From Glandiceps talaboti (lineage: Eukaryota > Hemichordata > Enteropneusta > Spengelidae), in assembly GCF_964340395.1 (NCBI RefSeq), contig NC_135562.1:6819634-6883633 (forward strand): DNA of 64,000 nt. Direction: 5' to 3'. The notes under the pieces are model-generated. The model had not been told where the DNA came from. It saw nothing but the letters and a program-made list of their open reading frames with translations, and ran no database searches. The translations under genes were made by a program, and so were the position numbers. Below, piece after piece: positions 35,273 through 48,261 of this stretch. Position 1 is the stretch's first letter. The number at the start of each line of letters is the position of its first letter.

Positions 35273-35433
35273 TGCATATAGATTTTTCAAATCATGTCGT
35301 GTTACACACATGTTTGTATATAGCACTCCTTAACTGTATACAATCTTATTATTTTTGCATATAGATATTTCAAATCATGTCTTGTGTTACATACATGTTT
35401 GTATATAGTATTCCTTAACTGCGTACAATCCTT
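35273..35433. repeat. Tandem duplication, about 80 bp, two units
   Basis: TTTGCATATAGAT, TTTCAAATCATGTC, CATGTTTGTATATAG and CCTTAACTG occur twice in order. Confidence 0.92.
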
Positions 35434-36061
35434 TTCATATTCTCTCTCTCGGTAAATGTAAATGCTTCACTTATTAAATGCCAAACATTAACTTCAAAGT
35501 TATTTCTTCAAGATAATCCAAGCTTACCTTATATCATATTATCTTATCATATAGAAAACTTCTACAAAGTGATTTGATAAATTTGATTCGATCTTGACAA
35601 TTCCGGTCCAAATACCCTTTTTATCTCATTACCGGGACATTATCACAAATAATCTATCAACACGCCATTCTGATTAAATGAAAAGTGCTGTGGAGCAGTA
35701 TTTTGATTGAAGTGTTATGCAGCAATGTAACCTTACCATAAGGTCAATTTCATACACACATAAAATACAGTTAACATTTTTCAAGGACATTCTTAATACA
35801 TGTTTATTTACCCAACTGCCTTTTGTCTATTTTCCGACACTTTTTATTAAGATGTGTGTTTTTATATCAAAGACGGGAATAAAATAGAAAATTTTTACAA
35901 AGGTACAATTTGAAATGATTCATACACAGGTTTCTATAATACTAAGCGGGAGTTTTTTCTGGGGTTATTTACCAATTTGGCCGAATGGATTGGAAAAATA
36001 TTAGCGAAGTATGTTCATAAAACAGCTCTACGTGAAATCTGTGGATTCATGACTGTCGATG

Positions 36062-36230
36062 ATGTCTGTCGAGCATTACACATTTGAAGTGATTTGACTT
36101 ATTCTCTATTTGAGTTGTGGTTAGGCCATTTTATGCAAGATCTATACTACTATTAAGCATGAAGCGATTTGAAGCAATTTGACTTTATTCGAGTTGTGGT
36201 TATGCCACATGAGCATTTTAAGTAACAAAA
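36062..36230. repeat. Diverged duplication, about 100 bp, two units
   Basis: GAGTTGTGGTTA-GCCA and GAAG-GATTTGA-TTATT blocks recur about 80-100 bp apart. Confidence 0.65.
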
Positions 36231-36289
36231 TATGTATATCCCGTGTGAAGCAGACGTAAATTTCTAATGGAATAACAAACTAGAGTCTG

Positions 36290-37130
36290 ACTGTACATTT
36301 TGCTTGGTTTTTACAAATTTGAAATTATTAGCATCTAAATAATAATATTGAGGATAAAAGATGGCAAACCCAGTTTTATCATAAGCATTTTTTCATCATT
36401 TATGTACAATTTACAACAATACATTTTTTATTGTTATCAAAATAGAGAATAAGTAATGAAGGAATGGAACACAAAATGTTTCTTTTGGTATGGATAAAAA
36501 GCTAGACTATACAATTCACTTGCAAATGACAAATTTGAAGTTGTTAGCATTTCGCTAATAACATTACGGTTCCAGATAAAAGATGACATACACAGATATA
36601 TCATAGCAAGTTTCTCATTATTAATGTTCATTTTGAAATATTATGCATTTTCTTATTATCAAAACAGAGAATAGATATTGAAAAAAGTAACAAAAAGATA
36701 TTACTTTGGTATGGATAACACATTAGACAACAATTCACTTCGACGTCAAATTTGACTATTAGGATTTCAATGACAACATTGCAGATAAAGATGGCTAACA
36801 CAGTCTTATCATGAGAATTTTCCATCATTTATGTAGATTTACAAACTTACAATACATTTTCTATAATATCAATACAGACAATAACAGGAAAGTAATGAGA
36901 AATGCTTCTTTGATATGCAATTAAAAAAACTAGTCTGCACATTTTGTTTGCTTTTTACAAATGACAAATTTGAAATTATTGGTGTCTTTATGATAACACT
37001 GACAATAATTTAGACATTAGTTGAATATCTCACCATTATGTAAATTTTAAAACAATACATTCTCTCTAATTAAAAAAGAATAGGTCTTGGTAGAATGAAT
37101 GAAAAATGAATGTTTCTTTGTCTTGTCAGT
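36290..37130. repeat. Satellite of about 215 bp, four units
   Basis: Shared order: ACAAATTTGAAATTATTAGC, GATAAAAGATGGC, TTATCAT, TTCATCATTTATGTA, CAATACATTTT, TATCAAAACAGAGAATA and TTTCTTTGGTATG. Units start near 36295, 36515, 36730 and 36945. Short minus frames within it are not genes. Confidence 0.9.
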
Positions 37131-37618
37131 TAAATCAACAATTTACAATAACATTAGATGATTTCTAGCCTTTTCCAGGTTTAAGTCGATGATAACAACA
37201 TAAGATATTGATAGGGAAGTATTAAAAACAAATCATTTAGGGTCGTTTTTTAGAAATTGAACATGTGTCATATTTGATGATCAGGATGAATCAGAACTAA
37301 GTTTTATTTTGTCAAAGATACACCAAAGATTTTCAACAGGAAATATGGAGAAATTCAAATTAATTGTGCATTATTTTCCAATAAATATGATCTGTTCTAC
37401 CATAACCAGTCAAGAAATATTCACAACATGTTATTAAAAGACAGTGTCATAATTCCATATTAGTCCTTTTTATTAAAAAAACGGAATTTGATACAAATGT
37501 TATGAAAAATGCAGTTCTATTGATTTTACTTGTCATAAAAAATGTTTTTTTTTATCATTTCCATTTTTCAAATGGTAAAGAGAAAATACAGAAAACAAAT
37601 TAAAATGTTTCTACTCAC

Positions 37619-37737
37619 CAAAACGTATATAAAAAATTGCTTCTCCATCTTTCCCGAAAGCAGTTCCGTGATTCTGATCAACAGATTTTCCAGTGTAATA
37701 AGCTGGAATAAGGATTTTCAAAGCATCAGGAAATTCG
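37619..37737 (-). CDS. Possible isolated exon (or exon relic), 119 nt
   Basis: On the minus strand a frame reads EFPDALKILIPAYYTG and continues through ...HGTAFGKDGEAIFYIRF, then meets G|GTGAGT, a consensus 5' splice site. The composition is protein-like and GC is higher than the surroundings. An in-frame TGA lies just upstream, so the exon must start after it; TTCTAG|C at 37738 is a usable but weak acceptor. I recognise no family, and no partner exon was found. It may be a pseudogene fragment. Plus-strand frames overlap the same DNA. Confidence 0.35.
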
Positions 37738-38091
37738 CTAGAATCCCTTCAAGCGATACTGAGATACTGGTAATCCGGGAAAAGGGAAGCGACGATGTCT
37801 AAAAAGATCAGCTATGTTTTTTCCCCGAGTGATGAAACCAGCAGGGGTGAAAAATCATATACGTTGGTACAATTAATAGTACGTCAGAACTCATGCGACA
37901 GCTATCACAACAGGTGTATTACAGCTCCTCAGTACTGTGGAGAATTAAAAAGAAACGAGAAACGCTTTAATGGCATGTTGTCATGGCAGGAACATTCCAT
38001 TGTCATGAAAAGGGAGGTCTAGTGTTAACGGTTTTGAGATGTGGTCAGGAATACTAATTGACATCCCTACTTTGGGTTCTGCTGCCAGCTT

Positions 38092-38165
38092 GGAGTAGCT
38101 CATTAGATAACTAAAGATACTGAAGTTAGGAGACCTTACTTTAACTCTAGGGGTAGCAGGTATGA
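38092..38165 (+). mobile_element. Decayed tRNA-like (SINE head) sequence
   Basis: TAGCTCATTAGATAACTAAAG resembles a tRNA D-arm/A box. About 30 nt on, GAGACC...TTTAACTCTAGGGG recalls a worn T-arm/B box. It cannot form a functional tRNA. 38166-38760 shows nothing else. Confidence 0.3.
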
Positions 38166-38760
38166 TTACAACAAGTCCCTTATGACCCAGCAGTGACTGA
38201 GTTGATCTATGTAAGTATTCACCTGTGTTACTGGCGAACAAATCACTTACAAATTACACTGCAGGGAAAACACGGACACAGATCATTCCATGGAATGAAA
38301 GGTTACAAAGAATCAAAGGAATTTAGAAGAAAACACTGTACTGTGGAGGAGTTTATGATAAATATAAGTATTATTTTATTTTATTAAATACTATTTTTTA
38401 TTATCATTATTTCTTTATTTCATGCTACCTAAATTCTCAAAACAGAGAAAAAAATTTCAGTACAAATAACAGGAAATTACTTTTGAGTCCATTTGCCGTG
38501 TTTCATTAATATAGGTATTAATTGGGTAAACTGTATCCATGTTCACCATCACTATTAAAAAGAAGTTCCTTACAAGTGTTTTGTTGAGAATAGTATTTAA
38601 GTTGGTAAGGTTACTCTACCCAAGTTTCCCAATCATGTAATGGGTTCCCCACCAAATTTATGATACAACAGGTAAAAGATAAGTAAAGCATTTTCACCAC
38701 TTGACATAATCATTTATAACATACATATCAAGTATAAAAGTAAACAGTTACATCGATTAT

Positions 38761-38879
38761 AATTATCAGCCCAGTATGTGGTGTCTCTTAATGTCAAATG
38801 CCACAACTATGAATATCTATTGCTCTAAGTGTTTGCAGATTGATCACATTGAGAGACACAACATACTGGGCTGGGAATT
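38761..38879. repeat. Foldback, arms about 33 bp
   Basis: AATTATCAGCCCAGTATGTG (38761 on) is the inverse of the right arm ending ACTGGGCTGGGAATTA at 38880, with GTGTCTCTTAATGT against CACATTGAGAGACAC inside. The loop is about 50 nt. Confidence 0.8.
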
Positions 38880-39528
38880 AAAGTATATGCAATTGTGACA
38901 AGCAGTAAAAATGCTTTTAGTTGTCTGTTTATACCTGTTGTACAATGTATGGGAATTTATGCCAGATTTTCTCTTTCTGTTTATACCAGGGTTCCTAAAC
39001 TTTAACAAAGACACTGCTATCGGATATATTCCTGCACAAACACAAATCCAATAAACAAAGTTTTATCACAAAAACAATGGAATGTAGAACTGCCATAATG
39101 TTTGCAATCAGTGTTAAAAGTATTGATTAAAATCAACAGCTCCATATCAGACAATCAATCAATCAATCAGTCTGACAAGTAAGAAAATTTGAATGATATT
39201 CCCAGCTGACTGACACATTTTAGTTTATACTAGATTGCTTTTACAACAACTGAAACATAATTCTCAACGGAGACCCTTGTATGAAAAGAACCCTGTGACC
39301 TCAATAAGTTCAAAATAAATATCTTGATCCAATCCAATGACCTCTATCAGAAATCATAAAAATACCTCGAAAAGAATCATAGAATTATAATAGCCATTTC
39401 AGATTTAATACAACACATTGCACTTTGACCAAAGTGATCTTTAAAACCAATTTCTGAATTTTCCAGTAATTTTTTGTTGTTTCTGCAATGTTAGTTATAT
39501 ACACTTCACTTGAGTTATTTTTGAAGGT

Positions 39529-39553
39529 GGGGGGGGGGGGGGGGGGGGGGGGG
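39529..39553. repeat. G25 homopolymer
   Basis: Twenty-five consecutive G, with further G-runs shortly after (39570-39585). Able to form G-quadruplex. Length may be affected by assembly. Confidence 0.9.
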
Positions 39554-39861
39554 TATGCACTAATGTTTTTTTGGGGGGAGACGGGGTTATCAAAATTATT
39601 TGAGATGACATACTAGCAAATGTTCATTAAATTGTGAGGGACACAGGCCTGAAGCACTGCTCTGCCAATTCCACATCTTTGGCACCTTAAAGTCCCATGG
39701 ATATTTAGAAATATATTAATTTTCTGAATCAAAAAATTATTCTTTCCACAAAATTCTAAATAGATACAAATTAGTAGTAGAGACTGACCCTGTCTAACTC
39801 TAAGTTAGACATTTAATGTGCACCAGCAAAAAAGACAACAAATTCGCAATTTAATTTTTTC

Positions 39862-40269
39862 ATGCGAGTTGTAATGGGTTATTTGAGGAACTTGGGTGTT
39901 GGAGGAAAACTTGTTGGCCTAATGTGCCAAAGAACATGGCATTCTATTAGTTTCAAAGGACAATGGCAAAGAGATTGTGGTAACTATGATGTCATTTCCT
40001 CCCACAAATCCTTGCAGGAAATCCCAAAAATGGTAACTATTTTGAGTGCAGGAGAGCTCCTTGACAAGATTTCAACATTTACTGTGTTAGTAATCTTTGC
40101 TCCACATCATATGTTAGTTGATAACAATAATCAATTTGCCAGGGACAGAAATAAGTCTGACTTGACATTTCCAATGTTTGAAACCTGGTGCAAAATTACA
40201 TATAATGATCTTGACCATAAGAGAGATACACTTATTAACAGGCTTGAATGTCTCAACTTACAGTTTTGA
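39862..40269 (+). CDS. Unrecognised 135-codon open frame
   Basis: The longest open frame here that is not made of repeats. It begins with ATG and has mixed composition (for example SDLTFPMFETWCKITYNDLD), but no domain, signal peptide or membrane segment that I recognise. With about 65% AT, one frame of this length in 64 kb is roughly expected by chance, so it is probably not a gene. Other readings are an exon or an old transposon fragment. Confidence 0.15.
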   Translation: MRVVMGYLRNLGVGGKLVGLMCQRTWHSISFKGQWQRDCGNYDVISSHKSLQEIPKMVTILSAGELLDKISTFTVLVIFAPHHMLVDNNNQFARDRNKSDLTFPMFETWCKITYNDLDHKRDTLINRLECLNLQF

Positions 40270-40402
40270 ATAACAAAATTGAAATAGGAAATGAATTCTG
40301 AGTTTTAACGAGGTAATTATATCAAGACTACTTTAATGAGGCATACCTTAATAGTAGCATCATCGTCAAAGTCTTCTAATACTCAGTGGACAAAACTATA
40401 TT

Positions 40403-40530
40403 TATGGAGGGATGGTTGATGATTCAGCTCATACATGCTACAGCATAGCCTAGTGGACCAGAACATTATTTTGGAGGGGTGGTTGATGAAATTAGTTCAC
40501 ACAAGCTACAGCATAGCCCAAAGACTTGTC
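40403..40530. repeat. Tandem duplication, about 65-70 bp
   Basis: GGAGGGATGGTTGATGA and GCTACAGCATAGCC occur twice in order. Confidence 0.88.
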
Positions 40531-41052
40531 TCAAGTTACTCTCATAATTATAAAGCTATTCAAACCAAGTCAAGACTTTTGTACTTGTTTTGCAAAATAA
40601 AAATCATAAAATCATATCTCTACTGAGTAAATTTGCAAACAGTCCTTCCAATTAATAGATAAGTTATATATTAACAACAAAAAATAATGTGATATACATA
40701 TCACATATATTTGTAATTGATTATTTTGTTCAACAGTTACTCATTAATATTCAATTAAACTTTAACATCAGTTGTCCTAAACACATGTCTATGCATAAGT
40801 TATATTTACCACTGAACTTAACATATATCCTTGCAGTGTACTAATTATGTCACACCTAGGGGGCACAATTACATCATAGGTTTACATACGAGAACCAATC
40901 AGATTTAGCACAGCTGTTGGTGGAAATTTCAAACTCGGAACAGGTTTCTATGCTAATATGGACAAAATCTTTGGCCTCAGGCAAAATTTACAGCCCAGAG
41001 ATAAAATAACATTCATTTAATTAGTACATTTGTGCACTCTTCATTGTCTTTT

Positions 41053-41365
41053 ACACCAAATGGTGTGGATGTGAAACATAATTTAGGGGAAAAGTATCAT
41101 CTGGGAAACTAACAGATGTGAAAATAACGAAATCGAAAACATATTAAAGCATATAAAAAATCTAGACTATAATTTTAAAAAAGATCTCTGATAAAGTGCA
41201 TTTAAGAAAGTGAAGCACCAAATGGTATGACTGTGAAACATAATTTAGGGGAAAACTATCGCCTGGGAAACTGGCAGATGTGAAAATAATGAAATCGAAA
41301 ACATATTTAAGCATATACAAAATCTAGACAATATTTTAAAAAAGATCTCTGATGGTACTAAGTGT
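41053..41365. repeat. Tandem duplication, about 164 bp, two units
   Basis: CACCAAATGGT, GTGAAACATAATTTAGGGG, GAAATCGAAAACATATT and AAAAAAGATCTCTGAT repeat with few changes. Confidence 0.95.
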
Positions 41366-41852
41366 TTCTTAACATATTACATGAAATACAGAGGTTTACT
41401 ATAACACCAATTTACCAGGGGAGGGGGAGGGGAGGGGAAACCACATATTGTATATCAGTACTAAAAGCATAATTTCTGTTAAAAGTATATTTAAAAAATA
41501 TTCCTGAATAAAGTTAGTTATATTAAATATTATATTTAAACAAATGTTTCATATAATGTAATCCAGTAACCATGGCAATTTTTCTGATTATAATGGAATA
41601 TGTCTTTAAAGTGATACTGAGAACCGATCAATACATGGAACTAACGTGACATTTTCCAACATTCAGTGATTATTTTCAATGCAAGTATTGATCCTTAGCT
41701 TCAATAGGGAAACATTGTCACCTTAGTTCACCTTAATGTCATGATAATTATAACCCTTCTAATATTTTGATATCCAAGGCTACTACTAAGGAGATAAGGA
41801 TGAAATACGCAACCATGTACATGTAGTTCTCCTTATTCAAATGTCCAACTCT

Positions 41853-42719
41853 TTGAATTTGAAGTCATTACAGCAGCAAGCAGAGAATTGCAAAGTCAAT
41901 ATGTCCTGTATAGATACCTGTATATTTGTTTGTAATACATTACAGTATATGGGGGGGGGGGGGGGGGCACACACCATTCTGGGGATCTGGTATGGAAACT
42001 TGGATATCCCCCCAAAAAATCTTTGAATTTGAAGTCATTACTGCAAGCAGAGAACTGCTTAGTCAATATGGCAGTTATAGATTCCTTATATCGTTTGTGA
42101 TAACCTTAAATATGTACAGGGGGGTCGCACACAATATTTGGGGGACATATGAATTCATCCTGTAAGCAATGAGCTTTATGTTTTCCCTATGTTATTCATG
42201 ATAACAGTACAGTATCAGGGGGTCATACACCTGGGGGGGGGGGTACACCCCTTATTTGAGTATTACGTGTATGTGCCACCCTTTAGTGTGTGTTTTCTAG
42301 CCCTTCAAATTGGTCTAAAATAGGGTGTGTTTTTTGTTCGAGCTGAAGTGTCTAAGACAAGGTCCACTTTGCATTATTTTTTATTTTGCTTGGTCTAAAT
42401 CTATTTTCCTTTACCAAATCATAACTGCTATGAATTGTCCCGAAATGTTGCCTCCTGAGGAAAATGTATTTACTTTCATCTTTTAAAAAACCTGTAATGG
42501 TGTAAAATGTGGTATTGATTTTTGGTCAAAGTGGGTCTAAAATGGGGTTGAGGGTTTCCAGCACTGGCCACATACCCCTGCTTACCAGACTGATACTGCC
42601 CCCGGGTCATACACACAATATCCTGGGAATACTAGAAGTCATTACTGGAAACAAAAGGTTGTTGAGTCATAGATTCCCGAAATTATTTGTGATAAAATTA
42701 CAGCATATAGATCGAAGGA

Positions 42720-42725
<6 letters not shown>
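41853..42725. repeat. Repeat of about 130-180 bp with G-runs, four units, one interrupted
   Basis: GAATTTGAAGTCATTAC, GCAGAGAA-TG, TAGTCAATATG, ATAGATTCC, GTGATAA and GGGG-CACACA recur at about 41855, 42023, 42160 and 42625. G17 at 41951-41967 and G11 near 42233 lie at the unit ends. About 360 bp of other sequence (GGTCTAAAATGGGGT) is inserted between units 3 and 4 and may be transposon-derived. Confidence 0.75.

Positions 42726-42772
<47 letters not shown>
42721..42772. repeat. (CA)n microsatellite
   Basis: About 26 dinucleotides at the end of the preceding repeat. (ATCA)n follows at 42891-42925. 42926-43900 shows nothing recognised. Confidence 0.98.
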
Positions 42773-42775
<3 letters not shown>

Positions 42776-43919
42776 ATACATGGTATCCAGCTGGCACATG
42801 ATATTAATTAGTACAAGCAGCAAAGTAAAAATCACTGTGATCAAAGTGCTAGCTCTCTCTTGATCCTTGTGATCAATCTCTCCCCTCTTAATCAATCAAT
42901 CAATCAATCAATCAATCAACCAATCGATCAACCTCAACCTCGATCAATTGATTAATCTTCTACAGCGGCAAACTCCAGCATCATATTGTTCAACTCAATA
43001 GAAATTAAATGGTCAAACCAGATTCTTTTTTTTAACATATATTTCTTCAGATATTCTTGGAAATTTCAAGATTTAGCAATGGTCTTACATGTATTACCCC
43101 TGGCATGGACCTATAATGGCACAATTGTCCATTATACTTCACCAACTCTAGGGAAAATAGAAATTTGCAACCTCTGTGCATTTATTAAATCCTTCACATA
43201 GCAACCTTTTTCCTACTTAGGTCTCCAATTTTTTTGGCTGGGTTGAATAACTTTAAAAGGCAGTATATATTTGAGTCACTTTCAAATTGATAACTCATCA
43301 AGTTTAGTTCTGATATAAGAAAACTTCTTTCCTGCCCAAACACAAGTATCATTATTGTCATCTTAAACCAGACTTTATGCAGTTGTGTTGGCAAGGCGAT
43401 GAGTATAATTTTTCTGCATTACTGTTTACGCCATATTAAAGTCAACACTGCATGAGAAACAGATTTGCTTCAATCCAAAAGTTCAATAAAACAGGAATAA
43501 TTATAAACGCCCACATTTAAAAATTTTCCTCAGAATAATTTTACATGAAAATGAAAAAAAATTCCATTCATCCCATGTTAAAATGAAATTTGATTTAATA
43601 ACAATTTTTTTTATTAAACAAGTGACCTGTCGGTCAGAATAGCTCCACTGTCATTATAGTTTTGATGAAATATAGGGTGCAAAAATGTACAGTGCCTACA
43701 AATTTAATTCATATTGCACAGTCTGCATGGCCTAGCCCAACATGTACACTGTGCCCTGTGATTTAAATTTGCCAGTGTATCTGTGTGAGTGAAAACTCTC
43801 AATGTAGGATGATGACAGACAACCATTCATCTATAGTAGCTCATGCAGTTGTTGACAGTGGAGTTGAAAATGCATGGCCGTTCGGTAAGACAGAAATACA
43901 GTAATTACAGACAGATGTA

Positions 43920-44210
43920 TACATGCGTGTGTGTGTGTGTAAGTGTACATATATGCATGCTTATAGTCTTAGCATGCATAAATACATACCTACCTACATG
44001 TGTACATACATACATACATACACACACATACATATAAATGTATAAGGAATGAGTGAGACAGTCCGAATAAATAGATGTAATCCGACGCTTCGATTAAAAA
44101 TTCTTTGTCAAAGAATTCAAGGTACATACATACACATACATACATACATACATGTACATACATACATGTATGTACATACATACATACATCCATACATACA
44201 TACATACATT
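43920..44210. repeat. (TG)n and (TACA)n microsatellites
   Basis: (TG)n at 43927-43940; (TACA)n at 44004-44028 and 44121-44210, including CATGTA variants. All open frames here are artefacts. Confidence 0.95.
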
Positions 44211-44805
44211 ACAAACCAACATAAACTGATAAATGTTGTAGCTAATTAGAACCCCTCCCCCACTTGTGACAAAACATTTACCTTTAATACTAATATTCCT
44301 CTTTGTCCCTAGGGGGGATTTGTTTGTACACAACTAAGTACAAGTTGGGAGAAAAAGGATTAACTAAAAAAACAGACTTAAGTTAAATATCTAGACAATA
44401 TAACATATTATACTAAAGACACAAATCCATGCCACTAATGTCATTGATTACAAGTACAAGGAGAATACCCACATAATACGGTGTCTTGAAATTAAGTTTT
44501 ATAAAATAAATTGAGACGTCATGATTATATTTCTGAAATTAACTATTTATATGTTAGTTTCATTTACAAATGAATTATGGTCAGCCGAAGGGCACTGCCA
44601 GAAAATCTCTTTCTGTTGATTATAGATCCAACTAAAGCTGACCTATCATCTGACCCTAATAATATGGTAATAATACCACAGGGAGATGAATGGGAAAATG
44701 TGATTAGTTTTCATCTTGAGACTAGTTCATCATGTGTGTGTAAACTGTAGTCTATTCACGGGGACTAGTCAAAGTAGGGTGATTGGTACATGTAGGTATA
44801 GGAGG

Positions 44806-44974
44806 ATGGTGGTGGTGGTGGTGGTGGTGATGGTTGTGGTAGTGATGATGATGATGATGATGATGGTTGTGGTAGTGATGATGATGGTGGCTGTTGGCGG
44901 TAGTGATGATGATGATGATGATGGTTGTGGTGGTGGTGTGGTGGTGGTGATGCTGCTGGTAGTGGTTGTGGTAG

Positions 44975-45024
<50 letters not shown>

Positions 45025-45133
45025 GTGATGATGGTGGTGGTGATGCTGGTGCCGATGCTGGTTGTGATGATGATGATAATGATGATGAAGATGATAATGA
45101 TGGTGGTGGTGGTGGTCATTGTGGTGGTGGTGG

Positions 45134-45171
<38 letters not shown>

Positions 45172-45212
45172 GTGATGGTGGTGGTGGTGGTGGTGGTGGT
45201 GGTTGTGGCTGT
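44806..45212. repeat. (GAT/GGT)n trinucleotide array, about 400 bp
   Basis: Alternating GGT-rich and GAT-rich stretches. Frames of 122-175 codons on both strands are homopolymer-like (Met/Val, Asp/Gly, Thr/Ile) and not genes. Confidence 0.97.
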
Positions 45213-45551
45213 GGCTGTGTTTTTCATAAGGCAGTTATTATAAAGATCAAATCTGAGTTCTCCTCCATGATTATAAGTTGTAATCATATTTAGCTTTCAT
45301 TTAAACAGGCTTCCAAAACCATGTATAGCATAATCCATTTAGAAAACAAATTCATAACCATATCAGAAGGTATCAGACGTTAGGCTTTGGTGTGCTAAAT
45401 AGTCTCTTTGTTTCGTAAAACGTGGTATGACAATTACACCTTGGCTTTAGAGGTGTGTGCAGAACCTCTCTATATGATTATACCCATGGAGTTGCACTTA
45501 AGCTTCCCCATATGATAAACCATATATTAGAGTTGAACCACATCCCCCACC

Positions 45552-45554
45552 ACA

Positions 45555-45591
<37 letters not shown>
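45552..45591. repeat. (AC)n microsatellite
   Basis: Dinucleotide run followed by G-rich TCTGGGGGAGGGGG and short (TA)n. 45592-46359 has an unrecognised 87-codon frame (45814-46077) and three X-box-like motifs (near 45992, 46083, 46115). Confidence 0.95.
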
Positions 45592-45594
<3 letters not shown>

Positions 45595-46359
45595 CTGGGG
45601 GAGGGGGTACATGGAATTGCAGACATTCGTATATATATATATATGCAAATGAGATAGACCGATCTATACAAATGAAATTCTATTCTAAGTATAGATACAC
45701 TGAGTGATGAATACACAACAGGCAGTAAGGTATCTATTCCAATCAACATGAAAGTGTGTTGAATACTCACATGAAATGTCATGAACTAGCACTCAACTGA
45801 TGTCTCTTTTTCCTTGAAATGGTATCTCCAGTCACAGGGTCGACACAGATTAAAAGCACTGTGCCTTCAAGCAATCGGAGAAACGTCAATTTATCAGATT
45901 GTTATCCCGGCTTTACTTAATCTAAGTTTTAGACTGACAACTGCTGCTTTTCATCTATCCATCCATGTTCACAAAAGGAGCAGTGAGACAGTTTCCATGG
46001 CAACCTCCGATGCTGCTGATGATATCAAGAAATATTCCAATTCAGGTGTGTCATGTAAAGTGATACCTCATACTTAATTGATCCGTTGCCAAGGCAACAT
46101 AATGTGTTTACATCACATTGCTATGACAACCAGCAATAAAGAGGGTTCTAGTATTCAAAGACCTTAAATGGAATAAATTCCAGCTTGATATGTTGAAATA
46201 TTTAAGAGTGTATGACTAAATCAACGGTTACAATTTTGTCAAAAGTGTGTTTATTATGTGAGTATTTCTGTTGGCTAACAGAGGAAGGCTTTTAATTACT
46301 GTTTAGATGCAGGCGAGCATACGTTTGAGAGTGTCTAGTCTTTGTGGCAAGGCGCCAAC

Positions 46360-46960
46360 ACCGTATAATATTTTCAGTCGCACAATGTCATCAAAATCTA
46401 GTATAAAATTTAAAACTACTGAAGTATGCTTCAATTTCTGAATTTTTTAGAAAACTGAACTCATTATCTGTTGAAGTGCATAATGTCATAAAATTCTAAT
46501 GTAAAATCTAAAACCCCTGAAGTGTGCTACAGTCTCTCAGTTTAGAAAACCAAAAACCATTACGCAGTTAGTTGCGTAATGACACAAAAATCTGATATAA
46601 AATGAAAACTAGATGTTGAAGTGCGCTTCTGAGTTATAGAGAACTGAGTCTGTTATGTGTGTTCAGTTGCACAATGGCAGAAAAAATAAATCTAATATTA
46701 AATTGAGACTGAAGTATGCTACAAATTCTGGGGTTTAGAAAACAGCTCTCATTACATGGCGAGTTGCATAAATGATAGAAAATCTAATATACAATGAAAA
46801 CTGTTGAAGTAGTACCCTACATGTACAATATCTGAATTATAGAATACTTTGTGTAAATTTTGTAACAATATCTAATGTAAAATGAGAACCTTTGAAGAAT
46901 GTTCAATATGACACAAAAATAAAAACTGCCGAAGCACGCTATAATGTATAATCTCTGCAT
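46360..46960. repeat. Degenerate repeat of about 100-120 bp, about six units
   Basis: GTTGCACAATG-CA, AAATCTAATATAAAATGA, ACTGAAGT-TGCTACA and TTTAGAAAAC-G recur in the same order with heavy divergence. Confidence 0.8.
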
Positions 46961-47159
46961 TTCAATATATTGGCGCCACACAATTTATTCCTCAAAAGAG
47001 CAGTCATTTTTAGAAAGTATGCTTGTGTCACGCAAATGTCTGTAGACATATTTCATTTGATGATAGACATGCATAGCCATAATGATCATTTCTATATATA
47101 TCTACACACCGCTTTACTCAAAAGCATCACATGATGGTGGAGAGAGCACTTTGTCAATA

Positions 47160-48200
47160 TCCTGTCCATCAGTAAACAGTCTTTTATCTCAAATTAATAC
47201 AATGACGTACAGTATTTCTAAATGTTCATGCCCTTGAACACTTATAACTACATGTTTACAAGTCCTTAGTATTCTCTGTATGAGTCAATCTCCTGTCCAC
47301 CGATAAAGTCTATTTTCTCAAATTAATACAATGATGTACAGTATTTCTAAATGTTCATGCCCTTGAACACTCATAACTACATGTTTACACGTCCCACTCT
47401 ATGTATGAGTCAATCTCCTGTCCACCAATAAAGTCAGATTTCTATTTTCTCAAATTAATACCATGATGTACAGTATTTCTAAATGTTCATGCCCTTGAAC
47501 ACTCATAACTACATGCTGACAGTCCTACTCTATGTATGAGTCAATCTCCTGTCCACCAATAATGTAGTCTATTTTCTCAAATTAATACCATGATGTACAG
47601 TATTTCTAAATGTTCATGCCCTTGAACACTCATAACTACATGCTGACAGTCCTACTCTATGTATGAGTCAATCTCCTGTCCACCAATAATGTAAAGTCTA
47701 TTTTCTAAAATTAATACAATAATGTACAGTATTTCTAAATGTTCATGCCCTTGAACACTCATAACTACATGTTTACAAGTCCCACTCTACATTTGTATGT
47801 ATGAGTCAATCTCCTGTCCACCAATAAAGTCTATTTTCTCAAATTAATACCATGATGTACAGTATTTCTAAATGTTCATGCCCTTGAACACTCATAACTA
47901 CATGCTGACAGTCCTACTCTATGTATGAGTCAATCTCCTGTCCACCAATAATGTAAAGTCTATTTTCTCAAATTAATACAATGATGTACAATATTCTAAA
48001 TGTTCATGCCCTTGAACACTCATAAAATGTTGACAGTCCTACTCTATGTATGAGTTAATCTCCTGTCCACCGATATTCTATTTTCTCAATACATTGATGT
48101 ACTGGTACACTATTTCTAAATGTTCATGCCCTTGAACACTCATAACTACATGTTTCCAAGTCCCACTCCACCTATTCCCCCTGTTCAATCTCCTGTCTAT
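47160..48200. repeat. Satellite of about 130 bp, eight highly similar units
   Basis: AAATGTTCATGCCCTTGAAC starts at 47220, 47349, 47481, 47608, 47737, 47870, 47998 and 48118 (spacing 120-133). Also constant are ACTCATAACTACATG, GAGTCAATCTCCTGTCCACC and TCAAATTAATAC. The best-conserved array in the window. Confidence 0.98.
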
Positions 48201-48261
48201 TTTCTCATGTTAATGTGTAGATTGTTTTTGCATGTAAATTTAAAATTATAAATACTCATAC

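Noticed and set aside
38092-38165. Functional tRNA gene
   Set aside because: Only fragments resembling A and B boxes; stems do not pair and there is no acceptor arm.
44716-45293. Overlapping 122-175-codon frames on both strands
   Set aside because: Products of a GAT/GGT microsatellite; homopolymeric composition on both strands.
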